NCBI GenBank assembly: GCA_900708905.1
Contig: CAADRB010000047.1
Span: 1,056,354 to 1,120,353 of the forward strand
Length of the DNA: 64,000 nt
Direction: 5' to 3'
From: Hymenolepis diminuta
Lineage: Eukaryota > Platyhelminthes > Cestoda > Cyclophyllidea > Hymenolepididae
Shown: positions 10,828-23,600 of the stretch, piece by piece
How positions within the stretch are numbered: the stretch's first letter is position 1
Layout: each line of letters starts with the position of its first letter
Position numbers and translations under genes: made by a program
Notes under the pieces: generated by a model
What the model was told of the DNA's origin: nothing
What the model saw: only the letters and a program-made list of their open reading frames with translations
Databases searched by the model: none

Positions 10828-12061
10828 GTCTTACGCACCTTGTATATAAAAGATTTTGTTTGAACCTATAATTTTATTTAAAATTTTGCTAATATTTTCC
10901 CAAAGCACTTGGGTCAAAATTGTGGTTTTAAGTTTTGCGGTTCTTACGTTGGCCTGGACGTTTGATGTTGTAATATGCTCGAACAAGTAGTTTTCAAACT
11001 GCCAAGATTTTCAATGACTCAAACGTCCATAAAACACTATAGAAAGTTGTTTTTCAATCGTTTTTTTTGCATTTAGTTTTTATTAATTTTTTATATTCCT
11101 TTACGTGAAAATTCTCATGAAATATTTATTGCATGTTGCCGATGATAAAGGAGGGAGATTACAAAGGTGGTTAGAGCAATGCCAAGGTATCAAAGAATCT
11201 TATTTCATTTAGGTTCGAGTTGAAAATTTTTACTGAATGGGTGGTTCCGGTTCCAAGTTTCAAATTTAATAATTCGTCCCTGGATTTCAGCGAGTGCTTT
11301 GATAGGTTTTTAATCATAAGTACATTGTTAAGTTACCAAAGCTCCGTAATTTCATTTAATTTACTCAATCAAAAGCATCTGCATTCACAGAGTCTTCTCT
11401 TAATAATCGTATGGTGAAAAATATTTCACTTCAACTAAGACTAATCGAGTTCAAAATAAGCAGTATTTTAAGGTATTTTGTTGGATTTATCAAGCACTGT
11501 TAGTCCAATGTATGAAGAATGTCAAATCCAGGAACTTTGTTCCCAATCTACGGAAAGAGTCTTTTCTGACTTGCCTAACTGTAGCATGCAGCACATTCCG
11601 ATATTGTTTTTATCTCTGATGTACCATATCACACCTATTCACCCGACATCCAACCGGTGTCTATTCTTAGATGTGACAGATTATTCTTCAAGTTAAAATA
11701 AACTAGATTGCATTATTGGAAATATAAAAGAACATGCGTTTGAACAATACGTCTTACCAACGTAGGAAGTTAGGGAGAGGATTATATTTATTTAGTCCAG
11801 TCGATCAATGGACACATTAGATCGGTAACTTCGACAGGGTTACGTAAAGCTCTCGACGTACCGTTTATCGATGGTACGAAGAGCACTGTGATAGCCTTAA
11901 TTATTGTGAGAATTTTTTTCACTTTTATTGGCTGTACTATGTGCAAGGTGGTGTCTTTTATTTTCGTCTGTCCTAATTGTCACAACGCGTCAAGTTAACT
12001 TGTCATTCGTATTCGATGGTTAATTGATGGTCGTGTGACGAAATAAATCAGGTGAAACCAG
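10828..12061. other. Intergenic, no gene seen
   Basis: AT-rich, with T homopolymers near 11060. A small perfect hairpin (CGTACC, 10-nt loop, GGTACG) lies at 11857-11878. No family-like protein was found in the short open frames. Confidence 0.5.
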
Positions 12062-12239
12062 TTGGCTCCCATTTCACTCTCGAAATTTCACTCTCTCGCG
12101 ACGTATCCTCCAGCTCTCCAACTTCAGCGTTTCTTTCCTTCAACTCTTTCTCTCTTCTCTTCCCTTGCGATCGCCCAATATGTCACTGGTCCATTACGAC
12201 TCCCTTTCTTCCAACGGTGCATTAAGAATGATACACTAT
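12062..12239 (+). CDS. Candidate first coding exon with pyrimidine-rich leader (unidentified gene)
   Basis: A CT-rich tract (12062-12170), resembling a 5' leader, is followed by ATG at 12180 with A at -3. The frame MSLVHYDSLSSNGALRMIHY stays open for exactly 20 codons up to a consensus donor GTAAGT at 12240, leaving phase 0. The combination of leader, start context and strong donor is what suggests an exon; no protein family is recognised and no second exon was securely found. An open frame with an acceptor-like CAG at 13662-13664 lies 1.4 kb downstream. The whole proposal could be coincidence. Confidence 0.5.
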
Positions 12240-15200
12240 GTAAGTCCTTAAGATAATTAGATTTCAAGGAGATATTTCAAAGCTTAACTAAGTCTGATTT
12301 TAATAAGTAGTTTTGCTTCACGATCCGAAATGGGAATCAACAAATCAATCTTCCAATGACTTCAATAAATTCCCTTTTTACCGACCCATCATTTACATTT
12401 CATGAAGTGTATTAGTAGATAAATTCTGGGAAAAATTATTATCATTTTTGTCTATTATTATACTTTAAAAACACGGCGTTTGAGATCTTCCGTTAATTTC
12501 ATTGGCCAAATTTTTTTCTAGTTGCAGTTTGTCAATTCAAAGGCAAGAAAAGTCAATAAAATACGTTGTCGGCTTTTATATTACTGAAATACGATACCGA
12601 TGCGGCTGGGTGAAATTCAGTATTACCCTAGATACTGAACATGTCTAAATAAAGTTTTTTGTAAATTGGTGTATTTTCTGTCGTAATCATCGATCAAGTT
12701 AATAACCTCTCACTTGCCCCTTATTAAAGGTACAGCTGCTCAGACTCAAGGAGGAGAGAAAGAAAAGACTTATAGCTCAAACGGAGGTTTCTGTTAACAA
12801 AGGAATTTTACTTATATTGGCTTGAATATGTGATAGATGATTGGCTGTCTAGTTAGCCAATAATTGCAGCGACAGCTTCTCCACAGGCGGTCCTACACAT
12901 CCAGACGTGAGCGTGGGTATCCAATAATCCATAATCCAGTGCGTAAGAGTCAAAGGTTGCGAGTTTCTTTCAAGTACAACGAAAATGTTCGATTAGGCTT
13001 CCCAACAATCCCCACTTAGAATGTGATATGGACTAATATAGTTGGAGCAATTTGTACGACATAAAGTCAAAGTACATCGTTCTTCTTTTTCAAGCTAGTG
13101 GGTAAGGGAATGAGTTTTAATTAATTGATAGAAGTATTCACATTCTATATTATTAGATTAAAGAATTAAACAATTTGAACTTTTTTTATTTGTGAAAAAT
13201 TCACATTCATCAAACCTTTTGTTCAAAAATTATTGGACATGCTTGGATGGATATCGAATCCATAACCACTTATACGATGAAAATGCAGATGTAATTAACT
13301 TCGAGTTCTTTCTACGAGTTGCGAATATTAACGCTCTCTAAATGTGTCTGCATCTATTCTAGTTAGTGACGGCCACAATTTTTCACGGCGTCATTAATGT
13401 GCATAACTGACCGGACGTAGTAAAAGTGCAAATTGGCGTTCTGTGGACATCAGACAGTTCAATGTCTGCTTTCGTAGACAGTCGATTAACGGTGCTGCTG
13501 CATAATGTTAATATGAAATGACAAGAGCTGTCGAGGCTATACAAGATAATTAATTTGCACAATACTTTATAATTATGTGATAGTACAAATCTTTCAACAT
13601 TTCTGTCTCTTTAAGATTTGGCCTTCTATCTATTGATTTTGAATTTCTAAATAGATAACTACAGTTTATTTATGTTTGAAGATAGCCGGTATCAGTTTTA
13701 TATCAAATACGAGTGCTATTTTTGAAAGGACACCGGCAAAAAGACCAAAGGTCGTAGAGCCCATGCTTTTCCTTAGAGGTGATCACCAAGGGACACTTAC
13801 CATTATGCAAATGAATCTGGACAAAACGGTCATTTTTCCTGCTGTGGATTTATCTTCAGTATCCAATAGCACTGAAGGTGATATCCCTCAGTGGAATTAA
13901 TAAAAACACTCGGCTGTAAAACGCCTCAAATTTTCTCCTCAAATTCTGTTGAGACTGAGTGATCGTAAATACAGCTGAAGCTTGTCTTGCATAAGTAATA
14001 CAATAAGTTCAAAATAATTTTTTGTGGTTAGTATCAAAATCAGAAAGGATTATAGCTTTTAATATTACGTTTAGGCGAGAGAATGGCACATCAGATTTGG
14101 GGAATTTGGATCCAAAATGAGAAATTTTGAGTATTGATCTCCTCACCTTTACTCTTAAGAATAGGTGATTGAATATTTGTTGGTGCTATTTTCCGTTTGG
14201 CTTGCAGTACACACACGGTGGACATGACAGTCACATCAGATCACAATAACATGACATTTGGATACGCCAGCCAATAAATTACCGTGTTGCGCATAAATGA
14301 GGTCAGATCAGGTAACTTTATGCTGGACACCTCACGATTTCACTTTAACGCGTGTATGAGTTAGGCATGTAACCCAGTTCTCCATTTCCAACCATCCCTT
14401 CCCCCGCTCTCTCCTCCTTTCAATGCTACCGTCCAATACACTTCTAGTCCAAATCAACTGTTGTTACACCGATTTTGGAAACGTTGTTGTATACTGTTAG
14501 CCTTTAAAGTCATGCGAATATCTTTAAGTCTAACACAATCAGATTATAAAAGTAGCTTCACTGGGGAATAGCGCTACTTTGGATCTTGGATTCAAGGATG
14601 TGTTGAACTGTATCGAATACAGGTTGACATGAACGAAGATTCACATTTATTTCCACATTTACAATTTTTATTTTAAAAACGCTTTCTAATTCGATTAAGG
14701 ATGCAGTTCTCGAAATACGTAATTTTATGCTCACACTTTTATTGTGATGTCTAAACAGCGACCAGCTTGAAAGTACATAATTCTGGACTAATCATGCTTT
14801 CATAGCTCCAAACTTTCCGTTGTTCTTCCAGTTAACAGGTCCTATCCAAATTAAGCGCAAAATGGCTACTTAACAAATTATTCTAATAATATTACGATCA
14901 GTTTTGGGCACATTTCCATTAACAGTATTCGCAGAAAATTAAGAGAGTTCTTTTATTACTGCTTTTATTTACTTAAAAATAAATTACCAAAAGTCATTAA
15001 TAGGAATAAATCAGCAAGATGCAAGTTCTTTTTTATAGATGATAAAATATTCGCGGAGTCATGCATCTCCTATTTCATGTTTTCCATCTTATAAATTGCA
15101 CCTTCATATTCCCGGATTTCTCTGAATTCTTTTGTTCAACCGGTTTAGGTGTAGAACTAGTTTATTGTGTTGGTATTAGATGATTTACTGATTTTAACTT

Positions 15201-15340
15201 AGTTTCAATTTCCGGATAGTCAGAATGTTCTAAAACTGATTTTTACAATAGAAAAAGGAGAGTACAAAAGCGTGAGTTTGAAATTTGTCGTGTATCTGAA
15301 GGTGTTGGAAGGCACGAAAGAAATAACAATAAAATTCCAA
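12240..15340. other. Non-coding, with one possible LTR-like block and one open frame
   Basis: Mostly AT-rich. About 12670-13007 has LTR-like features on the - strand. An open frame at 13661-13900 (+) encodes about 79 residues ending GDIPQWN, with a basic TPAKRPKVVEP segment; it has no recognised family and its length is within chance range. 14180-14460 is less AT-rich and unassigned. Confidence 0.5.
12670..13007 (-). repeat. Possible LTR-like sequence on the - strand
   Basis: Read on the - strand it starts TGTTGGGAAGCC, typical of an LTR tip. It then has two CCAAT-type motifs (AGCCAATCATC and AAGCCAATATAAG), TATA-like ATATAAG, a pyrimidine-rich stretch and an AATAAG motif near 12720. No second copy, primer site or coding region was found nearby, so a host promoter cannot be excluded. 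Tentative. Confidence 0.5.
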
Positions 15341-15561
15341 AGCCTATTTAGGAAGGCGCTACTAGCACTTAACTTGGGTAGAAGGGAAGCAATGTGGAGT
15401 CTCTCTTATGAGCAACTCGCGTTCTACTATTCCTCCTGTTGGCCGCAATTAATCAGTGCAGTTGGCCGCCATATCACCGGATTTGCGCAGATGGAAATCG
15501 ATCTCATGATGTCTGAGATTGCAGACGTGCTCGTTGATCACGCTAGGAAGGATGTGTGATG
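15341..15561 (-). repeat. SINE-like family A, copy 4
   Basis: On the + strand it begins AGCCTATTTAGGAAG and contains TAGCACTTAACTTGGGTAG and GGAGTCTCTC, matching copies 2, 3 and 5. On the - strand the head shows TAGCGTGATCAACGAG, then ATGAGATCGATTTCC at the B-box position. An open frame across the repeat on the + strand (15272-15559) is a by-product and not a gene. Confidence 0.5.
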
Positions 15562-18147
15562 AATGATGCGGAAACCACGGACCCAAGAGACACTGGACTG
15601 CCAGATTTTCTGGTTAATACAACTCTCACTCTAGCGGATGTTGACGACTACTCTCTTACATTATTAGTATCAGTAGCAGCCCGCTTATTTTTTTGTCGCT
15701 GTAACAACAGTAAATGAGTGCACTACTTATAATGAATGACAGTAAAAAACAGTTTATATGTCAATGAAATAGAATTATAATCCAAAAATCCTGAATAGAC
15801 AATTATTATTTAAAAATATCTTTCTGTTAATTTTTTTACTATCAAGCTAATTGCTATGGCTTTCAGTTAATGTTCTTAAGTGCTTGTCGAACTTGTGATT
15901 TCTGTTCCGGTAGATACGCGCAATTATCATTACGACGCTGTTTCATAAGAAAGAGAGAATCTGAAAAATTTGATAAAATCCTTATATAATTATCCGCTTG
16001 AAACGAATTCAAAATTCCCCTGTGTCAACTTATTTCAACTCGCAAAAAAGAGGGACGATCGCACCGATTTATTGTGATTAGCAGAGAGAAGGTCAAACGT
16101 AGGTTACCTAACTCGGAAATCCCCAGAACTACTCTCGAAAAATAAGTTCTCTGAATACTAGTCACTGTTATAGAATGAGGAACTGAGGACTCTCGTTTCT
16201 AAATTCGAACGAGAAAGCGTATAAGCTTAGACAATGACAAAAAAATTTGAAGGTCATGCTTTCAAATTTATTTATAAGTGTGTCTAATTGGCTCTTAGAT
16301 TAAACCACCATCTTAAACCAAAACAGTAACGAATGGTTTTATTTCCTGCTCGTAAATACCATAAATTTGCCAAATTTGAAATAATATTAATCACTCATGC
16401 CTGTTATATTTATTAAGGAATGACTTTTCCTTATGAAAGACTTTGCTCCAAAGTCCTTCATCAATGTTCCAATTCCCCAAACACCCACCAAGACCACTCG
16501 AATGCTAATTCACAACGTCAGTAAAAAAATAACCAATGGTTTGTTTAATATTTGAGTAGAAAGTTCATCTGCCTTTGCAAATCACGAGTTCTGTGGTATT
16601 TATCTTACTGAGTTCGGTTTCTCCCTTATTGTTTTCCTGCTATCACTATTGCACTTTTGAAATTCGAAATTAATTGCCTGCCTTTTATTTTCAAAGGAGG
16701 AATGCTAGGGTATTTATAAGAAGACATCAAAGTAGAGTACTGTAGGGGAAATTAGGGTGGGCAAAATAAATTAGCGAAGTGCTATGCCAAAAAATCACCG
16801 CCAGTCTCATCAACCTGAGAAAACGAGACCGATTTCTGTAAGCTCACTTTTGACCAAGCCGCGAGACAATAAGCCGTGCAGATTACAACCATTGGACTGG
16901 ACGCAATACCAAGCAAATGTCAGGTCTTATGCATTCTCGGCAGTAAAAATGCCAGTGGCATGAGATGCTGTGTGCATAAATCCTCGACATTTTTATGGAC
17001 TGAATCGCCTCCCTCCGCCTAAGACCATTAGTTATCCGCCTTGAAGTTCATCGCTTTTTAGAGATTCGGCTATACCTCACTCTATTAAGGCTTTTTTTTC
17101 TTTATTCGATGTCGTTTGAAAGTGAACGATAAGCGTCCTTTAAAGAAAGGATTAGTTTGATATGTTTTTAAGATTCATAAAAATGCGATATGTATCTCCA
17201 AGATGAATTAGGTAATAAACACTCTATATAACTAGTTGGTGGTGGATTCTGCCAAAAAAATGACTTTGCTATTCTCATCTGCCTGCATATGATTGTAAGA
17301 AGATATCAATTAATTAAAATTGATTTACTAATCATTCAATTGAACCGGCGGGTTCACAAGCTCTGAATACCGTAGATGTGGGCTCATCCAGAATCCCGAG
17401 GATCAAAATATGAAAAGTGAGCCTTGAAATATTTGGATGTTACGAAAATAATAATACCCTCTGTTTTATTTCTTACTAGACTATTTTAGTGTTTACTCTC
17501 TTGTGGTTAGAAAGTACATTTTTAAAATTAACATGAGTGACAATAGAATGAAAAGGTTGAACAACGGTAAGAATGTCTTCAAGGCGATATATCAATGTCA
17601 GCTACGTCATGTCGAATTTTCAAACTTCTAATTAGCAAAGACAATAACCTTGGGTAATTTTGACTAAAATAGAGAATGCAATCATTCTTTTAACCATTTA
17701 TTTCAATTTTATGTTTTTTTGTCTTATCAGGCACAGATAAACATCCATCAGAATGTACCGAGGAACAATTAAGATAGGAAAATACCCATATAAGTCATTA
17801 ATGGGTAGATTAATAGCCTTAAAATAATCAAGTTAGGGTGGAGAGAACGGAGATAAGGCGTCAGCTTTGTAATCGATAAGCTGAAAAAAATTAGAAAATG
17901 ACGTTAAAGAATGCTTAATTTGGAGAGATTGGATATAGTAGGTAAATCGATAAACTCAAAATTTGACGGCTTGATCGTACACAATACAGCATAAAAACGT
18001 TCAAAAACTGGACAAAAATCCGTATGCAGTAGTGAAGGTAGGTCTTTGTTATATGTATAATTGAAAAACTGCTGATTTAGTAACAATTATTGGGATAAAA
18101 TTACATATTTGATTACAGAGGACTCAAATGTCGAGATTAAAGTACTA
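15562..18147. other. Intergenic, no gene seen
   Basis: No recognisable gene. 16740-17050 is somewhat richer in G+C than its surroundings and may be an old repeat, but no family could be named. Open frames are short and without similarity to known proteins. Confidence 0.5.
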
Positions 18148-18688
18148 GGTTGTAACAGAAGTTCTCTCCGATGTTTGAGTTATGTGTTTAGGGCATGATA
18201 CTTCAATTTGGCTTGTTAGTGTTATATGCTTATCTGTGGTGGTTAATAAAGTATTATTTCTTCTTTCAAATTGTGCGATAATTATCGTTATTAATAACCG
18301 TTTCTAGCCCCAATGTACACTCCAAATAAAGAGCATACCGGACATATTTTGCTGTTTCAATCTCATCAAGGAAATACGGCAAGCTCAGCAGCAAAAATAC
18401 TCAAAGACACTTATGGGAATGATATTGTGTATGAAAAAACCAGCAGAAGGTGGTTTTCTGCTGGTGGTTTCAAAAAGAATGATTCCAGCCTGAAAGACGA
18501 ACCGAGAGTGGGATGCTCAAAAGCTCAATTCTGAGTAATTGGAAGTTGTCATTAATGAAAATCCAGCCTGCATTATTGGAGAACTAAACAAAACCTTTCA
18601 CGTAAGCCGCCATATGAACATAAAACACATGGGCTGAAAAGTCCCGGGCCTAACAAAGAAAATACAATTTTTTGGTTCAAAATTAGCT

Positions 18689-19047
18689 TTATTCATCAAC
18701 GTAATCTCCATCAAGAGCAACCCAATCATTCCAGTGCCGCTCTAACATTTCAATACCACTTTTGTGGAACGATTTATCTTTTGTCTCAAAATAGGCCTCA
18801 GTTTCAGCGATAACCTCTTCATTCGTGCCAAATTTCTTACCAACGACCGTTTTTTCAGGTCTGCGAACAGCCAGTAGTCGCTGGGACCCAAATCTGGCGA
18901 ATACGGTGGATGTGGGAGCAATTCGAAGTTCAATTCATGTAGTTTTGTCATTATCTTGATTGACTTGTGACACGGTGCATTGTCTTGATGAAACATATGC
19001 GGTCGTTTCTTTGCAATTTCGACTTTCAAACGCTCCAATAACGCTAT
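18689..19047 (-). pseudogene. DD34D mariner transposase, C-terminal half
   Basis: On the - strand the second catalytic Asp is in HQDNAPCH and the third in PPYSPDLGPSDYWLF, with exactly 34 residues between them: the DD34D signature of mariner. The stop is at 18689-18691. The frame breaks once, in a run of six T at 18850-18855 (+ strand), and the C-terminal part, ending GDYVDE, continues in the next frame. No other lesion is visible. The N-terminal half falls in the N gap, so activity cannot be judged. Confidence 0.5.
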
Positions 19048-19789
19048 NNNNNNNNNNNNNNNNNNNNNNNNNNNNNNNNNNNNNNNNNNNNNNNNNNNNN
19101 NNNNNNNNNNNNNNNNNNNNNNNNNNNNNNNNNNNNNNNNNNNNNNNNNNNNNNNNNNNNNNNNNNNNNNNNNNNNNNNNNNNNNNNNNNNNNNNNNNNN
19201 NNNNNNNNNNNNNNNNNNNNNNNNNNNNNNNNNNNNNNNNNNNNNNNNNNNNNNNNNNNNNNNNNNNNNNNNNNNNNNNNNNNNNNNNNNNNNNNNNNNN
19301 NNNNNNNNNNNNNNNNNNNNNNNNNNNNNNNNNNNNNNNNNNNNNNNNNNNNNNNNNNNNNNNNNNNNNNNNNNNNNNNNNNNNNNNNNNNNNNNNNNNN
19401 NNNNNNNNNNNNNNNNNNNNNNNNNNNNNNNNNNNNNNNNNNNNNNNNNNNNNNNNNNNNNNNNNNNNNNNNNNNNNNNNNNNNNNNNNNNNNNNNNNNN
19501 NNNNNNNNNNNNNNNNNNNNNNNNNNNNNNNNNNNNNNNNNNNNNNNNNNNNNNNNNNNNNNNNNNNNNNNNNNNNNNNNNNNNNNNNNNNNNNNNNNNN
19601 NNNNNNNNNNNNNNNNNNNNNNNNNNNNNNNNNNNNNNNNNNNNNNNNNNNNNNNNNNNNNNNNNNNNNNNNNNNNNNNNNNNNNNNNNNNNNNNNNNNN
19701 NNNNNNNNNNNNNNNNNNNNNNNNNNNNNNNNNNNNNNNNNNNNNNNNNNNNNNNNNNNNNNNNNNNNNNNNNNNNNNNNNNNNNNNNN
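19048..19789. other. Assembly gap (742 N)
   Basis: A run of undetermined bases within the inner mariner. Because the total with the gap matches a full-length mariner, the gap size is probably about right. The long open frame across it is an artefact of the N run. Confidence 0.5.
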
Positions 19790-20627
19790 AATTTTAACAG
19801 CTGTCTTTTGAAGGTTAGTATTAACTGAAAAAAGGTGACTGCAATAAAACTAGCGCCATCTATGTGTTAGGCCCGGGACATTTCAGCCCATGTGTTATAG
19901 GGAAATGGAAAGACTTGGCTGGGAAAGCCTCAAAGGCTGGGAAATAGGCCCCCTCCCCCAACACGATTTGTCAGAAATCAACAAGCAACAGCATGTGACC
20001 TGTTGTGTTTCACTGCGTTCTCGTGGACTTCAGGCGCCTTTTTTAGATCGAATCATATCTGACAGCTACGAAAAGTGGTGGATCCTTTACGACAATGTTA
20101 GGCGCAGAAGACAGTGGCTAAGTCAAGACAGTGCTTCAATGCCAATTCCACAATCGGGACAATTCTTTTTCGGGTGTGTATGGTGGGATTTGAAGGGAAT
20201 TGTTGATAATGAACTAATAGGTGACAATCAGATGATAACATCTGAAGTTTACTGTCAGCAGCTAATTCCTTTAAAAGTAGTTAACGGAAGGCAGGAAAAA
20301 CGCCTTCTCTGATTAATCGAAAAGGAGTGAGTGTGCACCATGACAATGCCAGACTCCACATTTCAAGTGCAATCAAAAATCTCGTTGAAGCGGAATCATT
20401 AAATGGGACAAAGACTTACTTCATGAGAAGAGGTGGAAATGAAGCCAGTTAATTTTTTGAATCCAAACCGACTGAATTCTATGGAGAAGGAATCTGAAAG
20501 CCTATGGCAAGATGGGAAGATGTAATTAATAAAAATGGTGGCTATGTTGAACTCTAAATAAATGTATTTTTGACAAAATTTTCACTTTAATTCAAATTAA
20601 AGAATGGACAGAACTTCTGTTACAACC

Positions 20628-23600
20628 TGATAAATGAACGTAAAGATTATCTCAGAATATATTCCAAGACGAACGATAATGTAACATTATTGAATGTAAT
20701 GTTATTGAAACTGATAGAGTATTAAGCTAAGTCGATTTCCTTTCCGTTTCCTTTGTGTAATTAGTACCATTTTCAATTGATAAGGTATTTAAGTGGTTGG
20801 GTGCTGTGGAATATGTTTTAAAGCAAGAATTGATTAACAAATATTCCATATTTGTGATTGAAAAGGTATGACCGGATGTCTTACGGAACTACTTTAATAG
20901 CTTCTAAGAAGGTAAGGTGACGAAATTTCAACAGGCATGGATTTACGTTCTCACTAAATGTCTAAGAGTAAAAATATCGTCCCTGTTTTTTTAAAAATTG
21001 CTAAAACGGACTAGATCGGTGTAAAGCTCCAATAAATAGACCGTATTTCTAAAGCCATTCTTCATTCTTGAAACATTTGTTCCCCTCCAACTAAATTGAT
21101 TGGTTAATTTCCGTTTCTCCTTCAATCTTCTCTTTCATATAAAAGTAGAAAGATTTTTTTCCAAAACAATTTCGAGGCACAATTTTAATCCATATGAATC
21201 AATTTTATAAGTACTTTGTTTATATTTTCTCATTAACTTGTAATAATAAACCAAATCGATAAACATTTATCTAACCTCCGAGGTATCACGTTTTGTTGTC
21301 GGAATAGCAATTTTGCTTTCTCCTCAGACAGTCAATCACAGAATCCGACGCATGCCCCAATTATCAGAATCGACTAGAATCATCGTTCAAGGCTGGAAGG
21401 CTTTGCAACTTCGCAAGATTTGAATGCAAGCTTGAAGGTGTCTGAGAAATTGTTAAGGAGAGATTTGAAATGGATAAGTTGTTTAAATCAGTATTTAACA
21501 AGGATATTTTGATTGTGAATGTTCTTTACTTCTGATTATGCTTCTATAGTGATTGGATGTAAATCTGCGCAGATACTATTCCAGGAATCTCCTGCAAGCT
21601 ACTCTTTAAAGGAAATAATAAAACAATCAGTTTGCCAAATCTGCTTAGCTCATTAGTTTAATCTGTCAGCATCTATAGAGCAGCTGTAATGTAATATCAA
21701 GCCCTGTAGAAACCATTAATCAGTAACATTAACCTATTACTGTGAGAGACAATATACGTCATTCCGATGTGAAGAAGTCGGCAACATGTCGCCATGGTAA
21801 TGTCACATTAATATGCTTCAAGTTAATCTTCGTACCTATATCAGAAGAACTAGAATTCGTATTTGCTCGTGTATTGAAAATCTACCGTAGATTAGTTGTC
21901 ATTGAATAGCTTGATGATATTTAAATGGCAATTTTTAACTCTATTCGGGATTGGTTAAGACGCTGAACATCCAAAACTGGTATTAGTCCAACCTCTTATA
22001 ACGTTAGGTAAGTGCAGTTGTTTGTGTCTGTGATCCAGTCACTTATGGATCAGGCAGCGGAAATTGTCATTGCTTGACTGATTGCTTTCACCTCTCCAAA
22101 TAACAATCTTTTATTTCTATCTTCTGATTGATCACTTCTAATCATGTTAATACCAACCCATTTGTCTAATCGTCTAGGATATAATAGAGAATAAATTAAT
22201 GGTCATACGACAGAGCTGCATTGTCTCGCTCACATATTCTAGAAATCACAACTGTAGGCTAGTATTTCAACTCAAGATACTTAAATATTCAGGGCGAGTG
22301 AAAAGTAGTTTTTCATAAAGTTTACTGGAACCTTAGATAAACACGAACGTACCAATTTATCGGCATACCATGAAGTTTGCTAACCATCGTTTGAGAGTAA
22401 ATCGATCATTACAGAGGTACACGGTTATATCAATGCAAATAGCGTCAAGATCATTCATGCAAAACTCAAATCGAAGGGTTCTACAATGGAATTTCGATCA
22501 ATCTATGGAACTGCCTAGGTAGGATTAAAAGTTCAAGTATACTATCGTGCTATTATGTATTTTCACATTCCATTTTGTAATAAAACTAATTAGTATTTAG
22601 ATTATTCAGTTTTCAAACAATATTTAGTAAACCCGCACATTTGAAATTCGATCTACAACTTTCCCTTTAAATCAGTTAAGCTACTTTAATAAACTTTCAA
22701 GCAGGTTAAAATTGAAAGAAATGAAATCAATGCTGGTGTTTTAAATAGAACAGTTTAATTCAATACATTCTTTCATTTATTTATTCTCAGGCATCCTTTA
22801 TTCTGTCCATGAGAATAATAAATCTCCCTATTTTGGTACTCGTGTACTTTTCTTCCCCTTTCTAAATTTTAGTTTTGTTTTCATCATCCGTGAAACTGGA
22901 GAAGTTAGCATTATAAATACACGCGCTGGCTCTAATAGGATGTTAGATTACATTTCATATAAGCACTTTACAATGCTCAAATGAGAACAAGGGAAATTTT
23001 CTAGGGTCGTTCTATAGTAGACATTTGTCTCACCCGCTATTTGGCCCATGATTGCAATGTGAACTGAACTCTGATCCTGGCCGATTCGATCTTTTGTCAT
23101 TAGCGACCAGCGGATCTAATAGTGCTCAAAGAGCTGATGGAAAAATTGGAAAATTTGCCTCTGATTCGTATGATAGTATCTAGTCCATTCATCTAGGCGA
23201 CAATGAAGTTTAGAGAGGTAAATTTCTACTGAGTGCTCTTCAATATTAATTTTTAAGATTATCAACGAAAATACCGCATTTTCATTCAGAACTTTATATT
23301 CATGCTGGATTTATTTGAATTCTTTTGACATTTCTCTGCCGGTTTAAATCCAACTGACTGACAATAATGAAAATCGATTCAATTTATTCAAAATGTCTGC
23401 GATCTATAGTTGTTTTGAAATTATTCTATTTGATTAAATAAGTTCATGTTGAATAATTATTGTTAGTAATTCACTCATTAAATAAATTTTCAGACAAAAT
23501 ATATGAGAATTCAATAAAATCTGGAGCCATGGTGGTTAAGTATCTTCAGCTATTTCTGCGTCATATCATCTACATTCTCAAAACGCGGTAATCATTTCCA

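Larger units (their letters stand above)
18625..19895 (-). mobile_element. Younger mariner element (inner), inserted in the older one
   Basis: Terminal inverted repeats of 30 bp at 18625-18654 and 19866-19895 differ at one base; they begin ACACATGGGCTGAAA. Total length is 1271 bp including the N gap, typical of mariner. TA follows the right end (19896-19897); the matching left duplication at 18623-18624 has become AA. The host transposase frame is restored exactly if the insertion and one 2-bp copy are removed, which fixes the insertion site. The transposase lies on the opposite strand to the host copy. Confidence 0.5.
18313..20560 (+). pseudogene. Mariner transposase remnant of the outer element
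   Basis: The N-terminal DNA-binding part starts at ATG 18313 (LLFQSHQGNTASSAAKIL, then RRWFSAGGF). A frameshift and a stop fall near 18525, the frame resumes with VVINENPACIIGELNKTF, and is then cut by the inner mariner at 18624. It continues at 19898 (REMERLG, then LRSRGLQAPFLDRIISD and WWILYDN, with the first catalytic Asp). After another frameshift near 20300 comes VHHDNARLHIS with the second Asp. The segment that should hold the third Asp is deleted, and the tail FFESKPTEFYGEGI survives with internal stops. Known family role: cut-and-paste transposition at TA. This copy is clearly dead. Confidence 0.5.
18148..20627 (+). mobile_element. Old mariner element (outer), split by a second mariner
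   Basis: Terminal inverted repeats of 22 bp lie at 18148-18169 and 20606-20627 and share 21 of 22 bases; the outer part reads GGTTGTAACAGAAGTTCT. TA precedes the left repeat (18146-18147), and the right flank is now TG. Removing the inner insertion and one 2-bp target copy leaves about 1.2 kb, normal for mariner. The interior encodes a dead transposase on the + strand. Confidence 0.5.

Noticed and set aside
15272..15559. 95-codon frame on the + strand
   Set aside because: It overlaps SINE-like family A copy 4, and the frame is not kept in the other copies.
18960..19811. 283-codon open frame on the + strand
   Set aside because: Most of it is the N gap, and its real bases are antisense to the inner mariner transposase.
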